64,000 nt of DNA from Pseudomonadota bacterium (GCA_021812385.1 JAKANO010000004.1:180907-244906), one strand, 5' to 3'; counted from the first letter of the stretch, positions 48,058-57,380 are shown. Notes: generated by a model not told the origin, from the sequence alone. Program-made: numbers and translations.

Positions 48058-49548
48058 ATGAATATGACTGACACTGCAATCCAAGGCGAAACCCTGTTAG
48101 CCACCGCGCGCGACAACCTGCTCGCGCCGTACGGCCTCGATCAATCGAGCTTGCAACAGGTGTTGGGCCAGATCATGACGCACGCTGTCGATTTTGCCGA
48201 CTTGTACTTTCAATACAGCCGCGCCGAGAGCTGGAGCTTGGAAGAAGGGCAGGTTAAATCGGGTAGTTTCAGCATTGAGCAAGGCGTCGGCGTGCGCGCG
48301 GTCGCGGGCGACAAAACGGCCTTTGCCTACACCGATGACATCACCTTGCCGGCCTTGCAACAAGCGGCGGCGGCAACGCGGGCCATCGCTAACGCCGGCG
48401 CGCAAGCGCGCGTGGAAGTGCCGAGCCTGACGCACGACCAGCATGGCCGTTTGCAGCTCAAGCGCCCCGCGCTCTATCTACCGCACGATCCCTTGGTCAG
48501 CCTGAAAGACGCGCACAAAGTCGCCCTGCTGGAAAAGCTCGAGCGTATTGCGCGCAGTCTCGATCCGCGCATCACCCAAGTCATGGCCGGGCTCGCCAGC
48601 GAATACGAGGTGGTGCTGGTGGCGCGCTCAGACGGCATGGTCGCGGCGGATGTGCGCCCCTTGGTGCGCCTGTCTTTGCAAGTGATCGCGGAGGCCAATG
48701 GGCGGCGCGAGCAAGGTTCTTCCGGCGGCGGCGGACGCTTCGATTACGCTTATTTCACCGATGAAATGCTCACGCAATACGCGCAGCAAGCGGTGCATCA
48801 AGCGCTGGTCAATCTGGATGCGCGCCCGGCGCCGGCAGGCACCATGACCGTGGTGTTGGGAGCGGGTTGTCCTGGCATCCTGTTGCATGAGGCCATCGGC
48901 CACGGCTTGGAGGGGGATTTCAATCGCAAAGGCAGTTCGGCTTTTTCCGGCCGCGTCGGCGAGCGTGTCGCAGCCGCCGGTGTGACGGTGGTGGACGACG
49001 GCACCCTGGCGCGTCGCCGCGGCTCGTTGAATGTGGACGACGAAGGCAATCCGACGCAATGCACTGTGCTGATCGAAAACGGCATTCTCAAGGGCTATAT
49101 GCAAGACACGCTGAATGCGCGCCTGATGGGCGTACCAATCACCGGCAATGCGCGGCGCGAATCGTTTGCGCATATCCCGATGCCGCGCATGACCAATACC
49201 TACATGCTCAACGGCGACAAGACACCCGAAGAAATCATCAAATCGGTGAAGCATGGTTTGTATGCGGCTAACTTTGGCGGCGGGCAAGTGGATATCACCA
49301 GCGGCAAATTCGTGTTCTCGGCGGCGGAAGCCTACATGATCGAGGATGGCAAAATTACCTACCCGGTCAAAGGCGCCACCCTGATCGGCAACGGCCCGGA
49401 TGTGCTGACACGCGTGTCCATGATCGGTAACGACATGGCGCTCGATCCCGGCGTTGGCACTTGCGGCAAGGAAGGGCAGAGCGTGCCGGTCGGCGTAGGG
49501 CAGCCGACCTTGAAGATCGATAGCCTCACTGTCGGCGGCACTGCTTAG
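48058..49548 (+). CDS. tldD: Metalloprotease TldD
   Basis: A 496-residue subunit of the TldD/TldE (PmbA) protease that trims peptides such as microcin precursors and processes cofactor peptides. The metal motif is intact: [25 protein letters not shown], with two histidines and a glutamate, plus the C-terminal metal-binding [19 protein letters not shown]. The N-terminal sensing of [24 protein letters not shown] is typical. TldE is not in this window. The ATG at 48058 is 10 bases after a GGGA purine stretch. A perfect 15-base hairpin follows the stop. Confidence 0.96.
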   Translation: MNMTDTAIQGETLLATARDNLLAPYGLDQSSLQQVLGQIMTHAVDFADLYFQYSRAESWSLEEGQVKSGSFSIEQGVGVRAVAGDKTAFAYTDDITLPALQQAAAATRAIANAGAQARVEVPSLTHDQHGRLQLKRPALYLPHDPLVSLKDAHKVALLEKLERIARSLDPRITQVMAGLASEYEVVLVARSDGMVAADVRPLVRLSLQVIAEANGRREQGSSGGGGRFDYAYFTDEMLTQYAQQAVHQALVNLDARPAPAGTMTVVLGAGCPGILLHEAIGHGLEGDFNRKGSSAFSGRVGERVAAAGVTVVDDGTLARRRGSLNVDDEGNPTQCTVLIENGILKGYMQDTLNARLMGVPITGNARRESFAHIPMPRMTNTYMLNGDKTPEEIIKSVKHGLYAANFGGGQVDITSGKFVFSAAEAYMIEDGKITYPVKGATLIGNGPDVLTRVSMIGNDMALDPGVGTCGKEGQSVPVGVGQPTLKIDSLTVGGTA

Positions 49549-49567
49549 CACTGCGATTGCTCTTATT

Positions 49568-49602
49568 GATTGTTCCCGCACTTAGATAGTGCGGGAACAA
49601 TC
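49568..49602 (+). terminator. Perfect hairpin after tldD
   Basis: A 15-base perfect inverted repeat (49568-49582 and 49588-49602) with a five-base TAGAT loop follows the tldD stop by 20 bases. It lacks a T run (TCCTCC follows), so it may act as a 3'-end protecting stem or a weak terminator. Confidence 0.7.
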
Positions 49603-49756
49603 TCCTCCCGATAATTCATTTCTTTGTAATATCAATCAGTTAATTTTAGTTGTAAGGTTCGGCGCCGGTGATTTTTTCCTGGCATAAGCATTGCTGAGTA
49701 CTACAATAAATCGGAACGCTGATGATGTACTTGTAATGCATACGTCATAAACGATG

Positions 49757-49765
49757 TGCTATAGT
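49757..49765 (+). promoter_or_regulatory. Extended -10 promoter of the DUF2934 gene
   Basis: TGC followed directly by TATAGT forms an extended -10 element, 36 bases before the ATG at 49801. No proper -35 hexamer is present, which fits an extended -10 promoter. Confidence 0.5.
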
Positions 49766-49800
49766 CGCCCTTAAATTTTTTGACTACCGGAGATACCGTG

Positions 49801-50247
49801 ATGGCTCAAACCCCTAGTAAAACTGTTGCAGCAAAGAAAACTGCGGCACTTCCGAAATCAATGGCAAAAGCAATGCCGAAGCCGAAAAAAGCGGTCGCCG
49901 CGAAAAAGACCACAGCAAAAGAGGAAACGAAAAAAGCCGCGTCGCCTAAGGCCGTCGCCAAGAAAGAGGCCGGCAAGCCTGTCGCAAAGAAAGCCAGCGC
50001 GCGCCCCCCTGCTGCCAGCGTCAAGGGTGACGGGGAAATCGTCAAGGCTAAAAAAGCCAAGAAAGCTGCAAGTGCCGGCGGCGCCGTCACGCCCGAGCAA
50101 CGCTACCGGATGATCTGCGATGCCGCCTATTTTCGCGCCGAGCAGCGCGGCTTCATTGGCGGCAGTCCGGAACAGGACTGGCGCGAGGCCGAATTGGAAA
50201 TCGACCAGCGCTTATGCGACATGCAGGAAGCGCAGCAAAATCACTAA
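49801..50247 (+). CDS. Histone H1-like Lys/Ala-rich protein with C-terminal DUF2934
   Basis: A 148-residue protein. The first ~95 residues are low-complexity Lys/Ala/Pro repeats (KKAVAAKKTTAKEETKKAASPK) as in AlgP/HctB-type histone-like tails, expected to bind DNA or RNA. The last ~50 residues (YRMICDAAYFRAEQRGFIGGSPEQDWREAELEID) are a DUF2934 domain, a short helical module common in proteobacteria and also seen in nodulation-region proteins. A GGAG site lies 8 bases before the ATG. The GTG just upstream is an alternative. The gene stands alone with its own extended -10 promoter. Confidence 0.85.
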   Translation: MAQTPSKTVAAKKTAALPKSMAKAMPKPKKAVAAKKTTAKEETKKAASPKAVAKKEAGKPVAKKASARPPAASVKGDGEIVKAKKAKKAASAGGAVTPEQRYRMICDAAYFRAEQRGFIGGSPEQDWREAELEIDQRLCDMQEAQQNH

Positions 50248-50367
50248 AGCCAAGTTGCCGTGTTGCCCTGGCACGCAGTGCCGTTTACTATTTGCCCCAG
50301 GTTCTCTGAATAAATCGTATGCATTGCGATGCATCTAATCTGACTATCTAATCTGGATGGGGGGCGC

Positions 50368-50940
50368 ATGGGGGTTTTCGGTTTCATCGTGCTGGGCTTG
50401 ATCGTCGTCGTTGTGGTGTATGTCGTCATGCTGTACAACGGCCTGGTGCAGATCAAGCACAATGTGTCCAAGGCTTGGGCCAACATCGACGTGCTGCTGA
50501 AGCAGCGGCATGATGAACTACCCAAGCTCGTCGAAACCTGCAAGCAGTACATGCAATACGAGCAGGAAACCCTGGATAAAGTGATGCAGGCGCGTGCCGG
50601 CGTGGCTGCGGCGCGCGAGGCGCAAAATATCCCGGCACTGGGCCAGGCCGAAGGCGCCCTGCGCGCAGGCCTAGGCGGTTTGTTTGCCTTGGCCGAAGCC
50701 TATCCCGACCTCAAGGCCAACGATAATTTTCAACATCTGCAACAGCGCATCACCGGTATCGAGAATGCCATTGCCGACCGCCGCGAGTTTTACAACGAAA
50801 GCGTTAACATCAATAACGTGCGCATCGAGCAATTTCCGGACGTCATCGTGGCGCGCCGCTTCAATTTTCGTCCCTTCGATCTGCTGCAATTCAATGACGC
50901 AGAAAAGCAGGATGTAAACATCAAGCAGCTGTTTGGCTGA
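50368..50940 (+). CDS. lemA: LemA family protein
   Basis: A 190-residue protein with one N-terminal transmembrane helix (about 4-23) and a long helical bundle. The family sequence LYNGLVQIKHNVSKAWANIDVLLKQRHDELPKLVETCKQYMQYEQETLDKVMQAR and AYPDLKANDNFQHLQQRITGIENAIADRREFYNESVNINNVRIEQFPDVIVARRF are textbook LemA. LemA proteins are cell-envelope proteins of unclear role, often paired with TPM or GIDE-domain proteins. Here a GIDE protein is the convergent neighbour, separated by a perfect 27-base inverted repeat. Confidence 0.96.
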   Translation: MGVFGFIVLGLIVVVVVYVVMLYNGLVQIKHNVSKAWANIDVLLKQRHDELPKLVETCKQYMQYEQETLDKVMQARAGVAAAREAQNIPALGQAEGALRAGLGGLFALAEAYPDLKANDNFQHLQQRITGIENAIADRREFYNESVNINNVRIEQFPDVIVARRFNFRPFDLLQFNDAEKQDVNIKQLFG

Positions 50941-50954
50941 GTAAATTCGCTTTC

Positions 50955-51026
50955 ACCACGGAGTACACAGAGGACACGGAGGAAACCCACTTGAATTTAC
51001 TCCGTGTCCTCTGTGTACTCCGTGGT
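50955..51026. repeat. Perfect 27-bp inverted repeat between lemA and the GIDE gene
   Basis: Bases 50955-50981 and 51000-51026 are exactly complementary, with an 18-base loop. The arms are made of ACCACGGAGTACACAGAGGA-like units. It lies between two convergent genes and could act as a bidirectional transcription stop or as an RNA 3' end. It shares its unit with the repeats at 26858 and 60709. Confidence 0.85.
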
Positions 51027-51063
51027 TCAGGCTTTTGGTTTTCAGTTTTTCCGCCAATGTTGC

Positions 51064-51996
51064 TTAGGCAAGCAAGAGCGAATACGCCAACCCGCCGCAG
51101 CCGCTAACAAATATAGCCAGATGCCCCCAAGCCCAGCGCCGGTAGCGCTGACTGAGCTGCTCATGCCCAAGATTGGAAATCAGGAAGGGGCGGCTGATCT
51201 TCGGCTTGCTGAGCAGATGCACGGGTTTTTCACTGGCGCGCTGCGTATGCTGTATGCGGATTTGCGCTTCGGCTGCGGTGCGCGCTTGTTCCCATTCCAG
51301 CAGATCGACTTCACCATCTTGATTCGTATCGAAGCGCCGCAATAAATCAGCGCGGTCGGCCTTCCACTCGGCGAGCAAATCTGCCACTTCGCGCTTGAAT
51401 ATTTGCGCTGAGGTATCCGGGCCGGTCGTCGTGAAATCGCCGAGTGCGTAAAGATCGTCGCCCGGCAACAGCAGATATTCGGTGTAACGATAATCCGATT
51501 CGGTCCACACGTTTTTGTGCGCGGTGGTGATTTCCGCGCCAACCGGATCGATGACGCAGGTTCCGCTTCCATCCAACAGCAGAAAAGTCTGATCACTGTC
51601 GCCATATTCCGTAACGCGCCAATCATTGTCAGCGTCTTTTTCCTCGATCTGGTAGCGATACCATGCACAAGGGGTTTGGCTTAACTTCGCCAACAGCATT
51701 TCGTCGGGATGTTGTTCGATATGGCCGGATAGCTCCGCATAGCCTTGTGCAGCCGATGCGATACGCGAAGTGGGTACATCGTGAATCAGGCGCTGGCGGC
51801 GAGTGTTGCCGGCCCAGGCGGCCAAGCCGCTGCAGCAGACGACGGAGAAGGCGCTCATCCAGGCGAGGCGGCTGCCAATGTTATGACCGATGACCAATGC
51901 AAATACGTCAAGGCCCAGCAGGGTGAGATTGCCCCAAGACGCACGATGGCTCAGCCTGGAAATACCTCCCAGGCTGAGATGGGTCGAAAACGCCAC
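51064..51996 (-). CDS. GIDE-domain membrane protein with an EF-hand
   Basis: A 310-residue protein. Two N-terminal hydrophobic helices (about 23-40 and 45-62) are followed by a GIDE-type domain (VPTSRIASAAQGYAELSGHIEQ, CAWYRYQIEEKD, FLLLDGSGTCVIDPVGAEI, YRYTEYLLLPGDDLYALGDF) as in bacterial relatives of the mitochondrial E3 ligase MUL1. A canonical calcium loop FDTNQDGEVDLLEWEQA is then inserted (about residues 217-233; D-T-N-Q-D-G-E-V-D-L-L-E). A C-terminal transmembrane helix ends the protein. No RING domain is present. It is convergent with lemA, and lemA-GIDE gene pairs are known. Calcium-responsive envelope regulation is inference. Confidence 0.83.
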   Translation of the reverse strand: MAFSTHLSLGGISRLSHRASWGNLTLLGLDVFALVIGHNIGSRLAWMSAFSVVCCSGLAAWAGNTRRQRLIHDVPTSRIASAAQGYAELSGHIEQHPDEMLLAKLSQTPCAWYRYQIEEKDADNDWRVTEYGDSDQTFLLLDGSGTCVIDPVGAEITTAHKNVWTESDYRYTEYLLLPGDDLYALGDFTTTGPDTSAQIFKREVADLLAEWKADRADLLRRFDTNQDGEVDLLEWEQARTAAEAQIRIQHTQRASEKPVHLLSKPKISRPFLISNLGHEQLSQRYRRWAWGHLAIFVSGCGGLAYSLLLA

Positions 51997-51999
51997 GGC

Positions 52000-52809
52000 T
52001 TAGAACTTGAGGGTTTGTCCCACCGACATGACCTGCAATTTGCTGCGCACATGCTGTTTGCGCAGCGCGGCGCCGAAGGCGGCGGGAGTGCCGGTCAGCA
52101 CCGGGAAGGTGCCGAAGTGCATCGGTACGACGATGCCCGGTTTGACCATGCTGACCGCGTAGGCAGCCCGCTCCGGCCCCATGGTGAAGTGGTCGCCGAT
52201 GCAGGCCAGCATCACATCCACTTTGTGATACTTGGGGATCAAGGCCATGTCGCTGAATACATCGGTATCGCCGGTGTGGTAAATGGTCGGGCCATTTTTG
52301 ACGCTGATTAAAAATCCGCCCGGGTTGCCGCCATCATATAGATCCTTGCCATTTTCAGCGGTCACCGAAGAACTATGCACAGCCGGAATGAAGGTGATGT
52401 TAACTTCGTTGTCGAGCAAGCTGAGTTCGCCGCCAAAATTGCCTTGGGTGTCGAAACCAATTTGTTCTTTGGGAAAGCCGGCGTAGGTCGCCAAGCTGGA
52501 GCCAAGATCGAATGTGGACACCAAGCGCGCGTGGGTTTTTTTGGCGATCTCGACGCTGTCGCCAACGTGGTCGGCGTGGCCATGGGTGATCAGGATCAGG
52601 TCGACCTTGTCGAGTTTGGCCAGATCGTCTTTGCCGTTTTTATTGGAGGGGTTGGTAATCCAAGGGTCGATCAATAGAATTTTGCCATTCGGCGTTTTGA
52701 TTTTGAACGCGGCATGGCCATACCAGGTGAGCTCGGTTTTGCCTGCTGCAAACGTCGTAGGTGCTATCAGCGATAAAGTCATAAAGATGACAAGATAAAA
52801 ACTGCGCAT
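52000..52809 (-). CDS. Exported UPF0173 metal-dependent hydrolase
   Basis: A 269-residue metallo-beta-lactamase-fold protein. The ATG at 52809 has a GGAGG site 5 bases upstream; an ATG 12 bases earlier is inside that region. The start MRSFYLVIFMTLSLIAPTTFAAG is a signal peptide. Metal ligands are THGHADH (HxHxDH), H in AVHSSSV, D in HTGDTDVFSD and H in VVPMHFGTF. Most UPF0173 members are cytoplasmic, so this exported form is unusual. The gene lies 3 bases after the end of the GIDE gene on the same strand. Confidence 0.88.
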   Translation of the reverse strand: MRSFYLVIFMTLSLIAPTTFAAGKTELTWYGHAAFKIKTPNGKILLIDPWITNPSNKNGKDDLAKLDKVDLILITHGHADHVGDSVEIAKKTHARLVSTFDLGSSLATYAGFPKEQIGFDTQGNFGGELSLLDNEVNITFIPAVHSSSVTAENGKDLYDGGNPGGFLISVKNGPTIYHTGDTDVFSDMALIPKYHKVDVMLACIGDHFTMGPERAAYAVSMVKPGIVVPMHFGTFPVLTGTPAAFGAALRKQHVRSKLQVMSVGQTLKF

Positions 52810-52850
52810 GGCGGCCTCCATTCAAATGGTTCGGAAAATTATTTTAGCGA

Positions 52851-53339
52851 TTACTGCTTGCGGTCGTAAATCACATAATGGTATTCGAACCCATTGTCGC
52901 CGTCGGTGCAATGCTGCTCGCGGCTGGTTTCGCTCCACTGGCGCATATCGAATTCCGGAAAGAACGCATCGCCATCGAATACGCGGTGAATTTCCGTAAG
53001 GTAAATGCGGTTTGCAATCGGCAGGGCTTGGCGATACAGATCCGCGCCGCCGACGAAAAATACTTCCTCATCGCTGAAGCTGACGGTGAGCGCGGCATCC
53101 AGTGAATTCACCGCGACGCAACCCGGTACGGCATAGTCCATATTGCGCGTGACGATGATGGTGCTGCGGCCAGGCAAGGGCTTGCCGATGGAGTCATAGG
53201 TCTTGCGCCCCATCACGATATGGTGATTCATGGTGAGGGTTTTGAAACGCTTTAAATCATCCGGCAAATGCCAGGGCAGTCGATTTTCAAGGCCAATGGT
53301 GCGATTGGCGGCCATGGCGGCAATGATGGAAATACGCAT
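52851..53339 (-). CDS. folA: Dihydrofolate reductase
   Basis: A 162-residue enzyme making tetrahydrofolate. It has ISIIAAMAANRTIGLENRLPWHLPDDLKRFK (substrate acid D and M20 loop), HHIVMGRKTYDSIGKPLPGRSTIIVTRN (NADPH binding) and the C-terminal FFPEFDMRQWSE. Length is that of E. coli FolA. A GGGAGC ribosome site precedes the ATG. thyA lies 78 bases upstream on the same strand, the usual thyA-folA order. Confidence 0.97.
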   Translation of the reverse strand: MRISIIAAMAANRTIGLENRLPWHLPDDLKRFKTLTMNHHIVMGRKTYDSIGKPLPGRSTIIVTRNMDYAVPGCVAVNSLDAALTVSFSDEEVFFVGGADLYRQALPIANRIYLTEIHRVFDGDAFFPEFDMRQWSETSREQHCTDGDNGFEYHYVIYDRKQ

Positions 53340-53417
53340 AGAGAGCTCCCCGTTAGGCCGTTATTCTAACCCCATAACACGTCCGCCAAACTTTACGCGC
53401 GCAATGGGGCTTAGCTG

Positions 53418-54212
53418 TTAGACCGCAACCGGCGCTTTGATCGCCGGATGCGGGTCGTAACCCTCCAGCGTGAAGTCCTCGAATTTAAAATCGAAAATAT
53501 CGGTCACGGCTGGATTGAGTTGCATGGTGGGCAATGGGCGCGGTGTGCGCGACAACTGCTCGCGCGTTTGCTTCAGATGGTTCGAGTACAAATGCGCATC
53601 GCCCAGGGTATGCACGAAGTCGCCGAGCTTTAAGTTGCATACTTGCGCCACCATCATGGTGAGCACGGCATAGGAGGCGATGTTAAACGGCACGCCTAAG
53701 AAAATATCCGCGCTGCGTTGATACAGCTGGCAGGAAAGCTTGCCGTCTGCCACATAAAATTGGAAGAAGGCATGGCACGGCGGCAGTTTCATTTTCTCCA
53801 CCTCGCCCACATTCCAGGCCGAAACGATCAGACGCCGCGAGTCGGGCGTGTTTTTGATCTGATCGATGACCTGCTGGATCTGGTCGATATGGCGGCCATC
53901 GGCGGTGGGCCAGGAGCGCCATTGATAGCCGTATACCGGGCCCAGGTTGCCGTTCGCGTCCGCCCACTCATCCCAAATGGAAACGCCGTTGTCTTTGAGA
54001 TATTTGATATTGGTGTCGCCTTGCAAGAACCACAGCAGCTCGTGAATGATCGAGCGCAGGTGGCATTTCTTGGTGGTGACGAGCGGAAAGCCTTGGCTTA
54101 AATCGAAGCGCATTTGGTAGCCGAACACGGATAGCGTGCCGGTGCCGGTGCGGTCGGTTTTTGCATTGCCGTGCTCCAGCACGTGACGCATGAGATCGAG
54201 GTATTGGCGCAT
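53418..54212 (-). CDS. thyA: Thymidylate synthase
   Basis: A 264-residue enzyme converting dUMP to dTMP with methylene-tetrahydrofolate. Catalytic cysteine C146 lies in [27 protein letters not shown], which is the active-site signature, and the start [38 protein letters not shown] and end [19 protein letters not shown] are complete. The length matches E. coli ThyA (264). It lies upstream of folA and 25 bases downstream of bpt. Confidence 0.98.
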   Translation of the reverse strand: MRQYLDLMRHVLEHGNAKTDRTGTGTLSVFGYQMRFDLSQGFPLVTTKKCHLRSIIHELLWFLQGDTNIKYLKDNGVSIWDEWADANGNLGPVYGYQWRSWPTADGRHIDQIQQVIDQIKNTPDSRRLIVSAWNVGEVEKMKLPPCHAFFQFYVADGKLSCQLYQRSADIFLGVPFNIASYAVLTMMVAQVCNLKLGDFVHTLGDAHLYSNHLKQTREQLSRTPRPLPTMQLNPAVTDIFDFKFEDFTLEGYDPHPAIKAPVAV

Positions 54213-54237
54213 GAAATATTTTCAGTTGTAAAAGGGG

Positions 54238-54957
54238 TTATTGATCGAGACGCTGCCAACGGCCATCGATGAGGCCTTCGAGCGGGCGGAAATTGACTTT
54301 GTAGGCCATTTTTTTGCTGTGTTCGATCCAATAGCCGAGATACAGATAAGGCATGCCCATGCTGCGGCAGCGCTCGATTTGCCACAGCACGTTGTAGGTG
54401 CCGAAACTCGCCTGTGGAATGTCCGGGTCGTAAAACGTGTACACGGCGGATAAGCCGGTGTCGGTCACATCGACCACGCTCACCATGCGCAGCACGTCGT
54501 TTTCGCGAAACTCGACGAGGTTGGTCGATACACCGCTCTCCAACAAAAATTGGTGGTATTGCTGCTGATCGTCTTGGTCCATGCCGCCGCCGGGATGGCG
54601 CTGGCTTTGGTAGCGCCGGTACAAGTCGAAATGCTCTTGCTCGTAGCGTAGCGGCAGCATGTGCGTGGTCAGATTGGCATGGCGCTTGGCCGCGCGGCGC
54701 TGGGTGCGGGTCGGTTCAAATTCATTGACCAGCAGGCGCACCGGCACACAAGCACGGCAGCGATCGCAAAGCGGGCGGTAAACATAGGCGCCGCTGCGAC
54801 GAAAGCCGAGCATGATCAGCTCGCTGTACACATCCGCGGAAATCAGGTGGCTCGGCGTTGCGACTTGGGAACGCGCCATGCGTCCTTCCAGATAGCTGCA
54901 CGCATAGGCGGAGGTGAGATAGAACTGTAGCTTGTGTGCGGGAAATTCGTTGTGCAT
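54238..54957 (-). CDS. bpt: Aspartate/glutamate leucyltransferase
   Basis: A 239-residue enzyme that attaches leucine from Leu-tRNA to proteins with N-terminal Asp or Glu, marking them for ClpS/ClpAP degradation. The family start [64 protein letters not shown] carries the conserved cysteines CxxC..C of ATE/Bpt. The C-terminal half has [31 protein letters not shown], typical of the acyltransferase fold. The start lies within the remnant of an aat 3' end, which supplies the purine-rich AGGAAG leader. Confidence 0.95.
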   Translation of the reverse strand: MHNEFPAHKLQFYLTSAYACSYLEGRMARSQVATPSHLISADVYSELIMLGFRRSGAYVYRPLCDRCRACVPVRLLVNEFEPTRTQRRAAKRHANLTTHMLPLRYEQEHFDLYRRYQSQRHPGGGMDQDDQQQYHQFLLESGVSTNLVEFRENDVLRMVSVVDVTDTGLSAVYTFYDPDIPQASFGTYNVLWQIERCRSMGMPYLYLGYWIEHSKKMAYKVNFRPLEGLIDGRWQRLDQ

Positions 54958-55105
54958 CGGCTTCCAATTCTTCCTTCAAGTTCGCATCGCATTGCCAATA
55001 GAACGGGACTCCCGAACATTGTATCAGTTTGGATTCCCGCCGCAAAAAATGGGCGCGTTCGTTGCCAGAACCTGCAATTAAATCCGCAACAGAAGGGGCT
55101 TGCAC
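54958..55105 (-). pseudogene. Decayed 3' fragment of an aat gene
   Basis: Translated on the minus strand, this stretch reads ...HFLRRESKLIQCSGVPFYW and then [14 protein letters not shown]. It aligns without gaps to the C-terminus of the intact Aat at 55781 ([19 protein letters not shown] and [14 protein letters not shown]), with identical spacing between FLRR, LI, WQ, DA, LK and ELE. Only about 50 codons are similar and there is no start or catalytic part. It ends into the bpt start, where in many betaproteobacteria aat is directly followed by bpt. ompW now lies between this remnant and the intact aat. Confidence 0.7.
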
Positions 55106-55174
55106 TAGCGCCGCAACTTAAGTAATATCTAATACAGGATATAAACATCCAGATATAGATAAACAAGCGGAGAG

Positions 55175-55765
55175 GTGATCATGAGCAGAAAATTGGCGGC
55201 AAACGTATTGGGTATCTTGATGGCCATGGGCGGCGCAGCGCAGGCCGCGGACAATTGGATGTTTAGGGTGCGGGCCATCGATGTAGCGCCGGATGCGAGT
55301 TCCTCGCCGGTCGCCGGGGTCGACGCAAAGGATAAATGGTCGCCCGAGGTGGATATCAGCTATTTCTTCACCAAGAATATCGCGGTTGAAGCGATCGCCG
55401 CCACCACGCGCCACACCATCACCTTAAACAATGCCGATCTCGGCAAGGTCAGCGTATTGCCGCCGACCGTAACCTTGCAGTATCACTTCAACCCCGAAGG
55501 CACGATAAAACCCTATGTGGGCGCCGGTGTGAATTACACGCGTTTTTACAATGTGAAGCTGGCGTCGAACCTGGACGTGGATAAAAGCAGTTGGGGTGGT
55601 GCGTTGCAGGCGGGTGTGGATATCGCCGTCGGTAAAAACAGTTACATCAACCTCGATGTGAAAAAAATCTATCTCGAAACCGACGTCAAGAGCGCAGGCG
55701 CCTATTTAACTACGCTCAAACTCGACCCGGTGGTGTGGGGTGTCGGTTATGGGTTTCGTTTTTAA
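55175..55765 (+). CDS. ompW: OmpW family outer membrane protein
   Basis: A 196-residue protein with a signal peptide cleaved near AAQAAD (about residue 24) and an eight-strand beta-barrel. Conserved parts are NWMFRVRAIDVAPD, WSPEVDISYFFTKNIAVEAIAATTRHTITL, LPPTVTLQYHFNPEGTIKPYVGAGVNYTRFY and the C-terminal VVWGVGYGFRF ending in Phe for outer-membrane insertion. OmpW forms a narrow hydrophobic channel and is often regulated by oxygen or metal status. A GGAGAGG ribosome site precedes the ATG. It is in opposite orientation to the aat, bpt and rlmJ genes around it. Confidence 0.95.
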   Translation: MIMSRKLAANVLGILMAMGGAAQAADNWMFRVRAIDVAPDASSSPVAGVDAKDKWSPEVDISYFFTKNIAVEAIAATTRHTITLNNADLGKVSVLPPTVTLQYHFNPEGTIKPYVGAGVNYTRFYNVKLASNLDVDKSSWGGALQAGVDIAVGKNSYINLDVKKIYLETDVKSAGAYLTTLKLDPVVWGVGYGFRF

Positions 55766-55780
55766 TTAACGCAACTCAGA

Positions 55781-56521
55781 CTATTGCGCGGCGCTTGCGG
55801 CAGGGTCGAGCGTAGTTTCCAATTCATCCTTCAGATCTGCATCGAATTGCCAAGGCAACGCGGCGGGGGGATATTCGATCAGTTGCGTCAACCGGCGCAA
55901 GAATTCGGCGCGCGGGATTTCTCTGGCGCCTAAGCTGGATAGATGCGCGGTTTTCATTTGGCAGTCGATCAAGCCGAATCCCCAGCGCTTGAGTTGCCAC
56001 ACCAAATGCACAAAGGCAATCTTCGAGGCGTCGGTCACCGTGGTGAACATCGACTCGCCATAAAACATGCGCCCCAAGGCGATGCCATACAGGCCGCCGA
56101 CCAGTTCGCCATCGACCCAGGTTTCGGCCGAGTGCGCGATGCCCATGCGATGCAGTTTTGTATAAGCATCGATCATGAGTGGCGTAATCCAAGTACCGCT
56201 TTGCCCCTTGCGCGCTTGCGCACAGCCTTGCATCACCTGGGTAAAAGCACAATCCAGCCGCACTTCATATGCGCGATTGCGAATGGTTTTCTTGAGCGAA
56301 CGGCTGACTTTTAGCGCGTCGGGAAACAGCACCATGCGCGGGCTGGGGCTCCACCATAAGATCGGCTCGTCCGCATTGAACCAAGGAAAGATACCGTGCG
56401 AATAGGCCGCGATCAGGCGCTCGGGCGAGAGATCGGCGCCTGCCGCTAGTAGCCCGTTGGGCTGGCGCAGCGCGGTACTGCAAGGGGGAAACGGATCGTC
56501 AGGCTCAAGCCAAGGAATCAT
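55781..56521 (-). CDS. aat: Leucyl/phenylalanyl-tRNA--protein transferase
   Basis: A 246-residue N-degron pathway enzyme adding Leu or Phe to proteins with N-terminal Lys or Arg. It has [58 protein letters not shown], typical for family start, then [31 protein letters not shown] (active-site strand and Phe/Leu pocket) and the closing [25 protein letters not shown]. Complete length. It is followed by ompW in opposite orientation and preceded by rlmJ 13 bases upstream on the same strand. Confidence 0.97.
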   Translation of the reverse strand: MIPWLEPDDPFPPCSTALRQPNGLLAAGADLSPERLIAAYSHGIFPWFNADEPILWWSPSPRMVLFPDALKVSRSLKKTIRNRAYEVRLDCAFTQVMQGCAQARKGQSGTWITPLMIDAYTKLHRMGIAHSAETWVDGELVGGLYGIALGRMFYGESMFTTVTDASKIAFVHLVWQLKRWGFGLIDCQMKTAHLSSLGAREIPRAEFLRRLTQLIEYPPAALPWQFDADLKDELETTLDPAASAAQ

Positions 56522-56534
56522 AGTTTGCTAAGCA

Positions 56535-57380
56535 CTAATCGCCTGCATGTTCCAACACAAATTGCGCGTCCGCATCCTGCCCCAAGTGTTTAACCAGATA
56601 AGGCATGATTTCTTGCAACGTGGCGTGCAAGGTCCAGGGCGGGTTGATGATGAACATCCCGCTGCCATGCATGCCGATGCCGTCAGTGGCCGGAGCGCGC
56701 ACCGACAATGCAACATGCAGATAATTTTTCCCGACCAGGCGCTTGAGTTTGTCCGGCAATTGCTTCGACTCGATGCGCGCCAGTTGCGGGTACCACAGCG
56801 CATAGGTGCCGCTGGGGAAGCGCGGCACTTGGTCGCGCAGTGCGTGCAAGGCATGGCGATAGTCTTCGCGCACTTCATAAGAAGGATCGATCAAAACCAG
56901 CCCGCGCCGCGGGGCCGGCGGCAGCAGCGCTTTCAGCCCGGCAAAGCCATCGCTGGTGGAAATGCTGACGCGCCGACCGGCGTCGCTGAAATTCTTTTGC
57001 AACAAGCGCGCATCGCTCGTATGCAGCTCGAACAAGCACAGCCGATCCTGTTCGCGCATGGTATGCAATGCAAGCCAAGGCGAGCCGGGATAGAGGCGCA
57101 ACTTCCCATCCGCATTTAATTCGCGCACCAGCTTTACATATTCCTTCAGCGCCGCAGGCAAGTCCTTGCGCGGCCACAGCTTGCCGATCCCGCTTTCATA
57201 CTCCGCGAGCTTCGTCGCATAGCCCGTATCCAGCGCATACAGGCCGGCCCCGGCATGCGTGTCGATGATCCAAAACGGCTTTTCTTTCTGCGCGAGATAG
57301 CGCACTAGTTGCACCAGCACCAGGTGCTTGAGGACATCGGCGTGATTGCCGGCATGAAAGGCGTGGCGGTAGCTGAGCAT
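56535..57380 (-). CDS. rlmJ: 23S rRNA (adenine-2030-N6) methyltransferase
   Basis: A 281-residue SAM-dependent methyltransferase. The family start MLSYRHAFHAGNHADVLKHLVLVQLVRYL and DTHAGAGLYAL (SAM motif I) are followed by the catalytic DPSYEVREDY, where most members have DPPYE; here serine replaces one proline. The C-terminal region has MHGSGMFIINPPWTL. Complete length. It is 13 bases upstream of aat on the same strand. Confidence 0.95.
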   Translation of the reverse strand: MLSYRHAFHAGNHADVLKHLVLVQLVRYLAQKEKPFWIIDTHAGAGLYALDTGYATKLAEYESGIGKLWPRKDLPAALKEYVKLVRELNADGKLRLYPGSPWLALHTMREQDRLCLFELHTSDARLLQKNFSDAGRRVSISTSDGFAGLKALLPPAPRRGLVLIDPSYEVREDYRHALHALRDQVPRFPSGTYALWYPQLARIESKQLPDKLKRLVGKNYLHVALSVRAPATDGIGMHGSGMFIINPPWTLHATLQEIMPYLVKHLGQDADAQFVLEHAGD

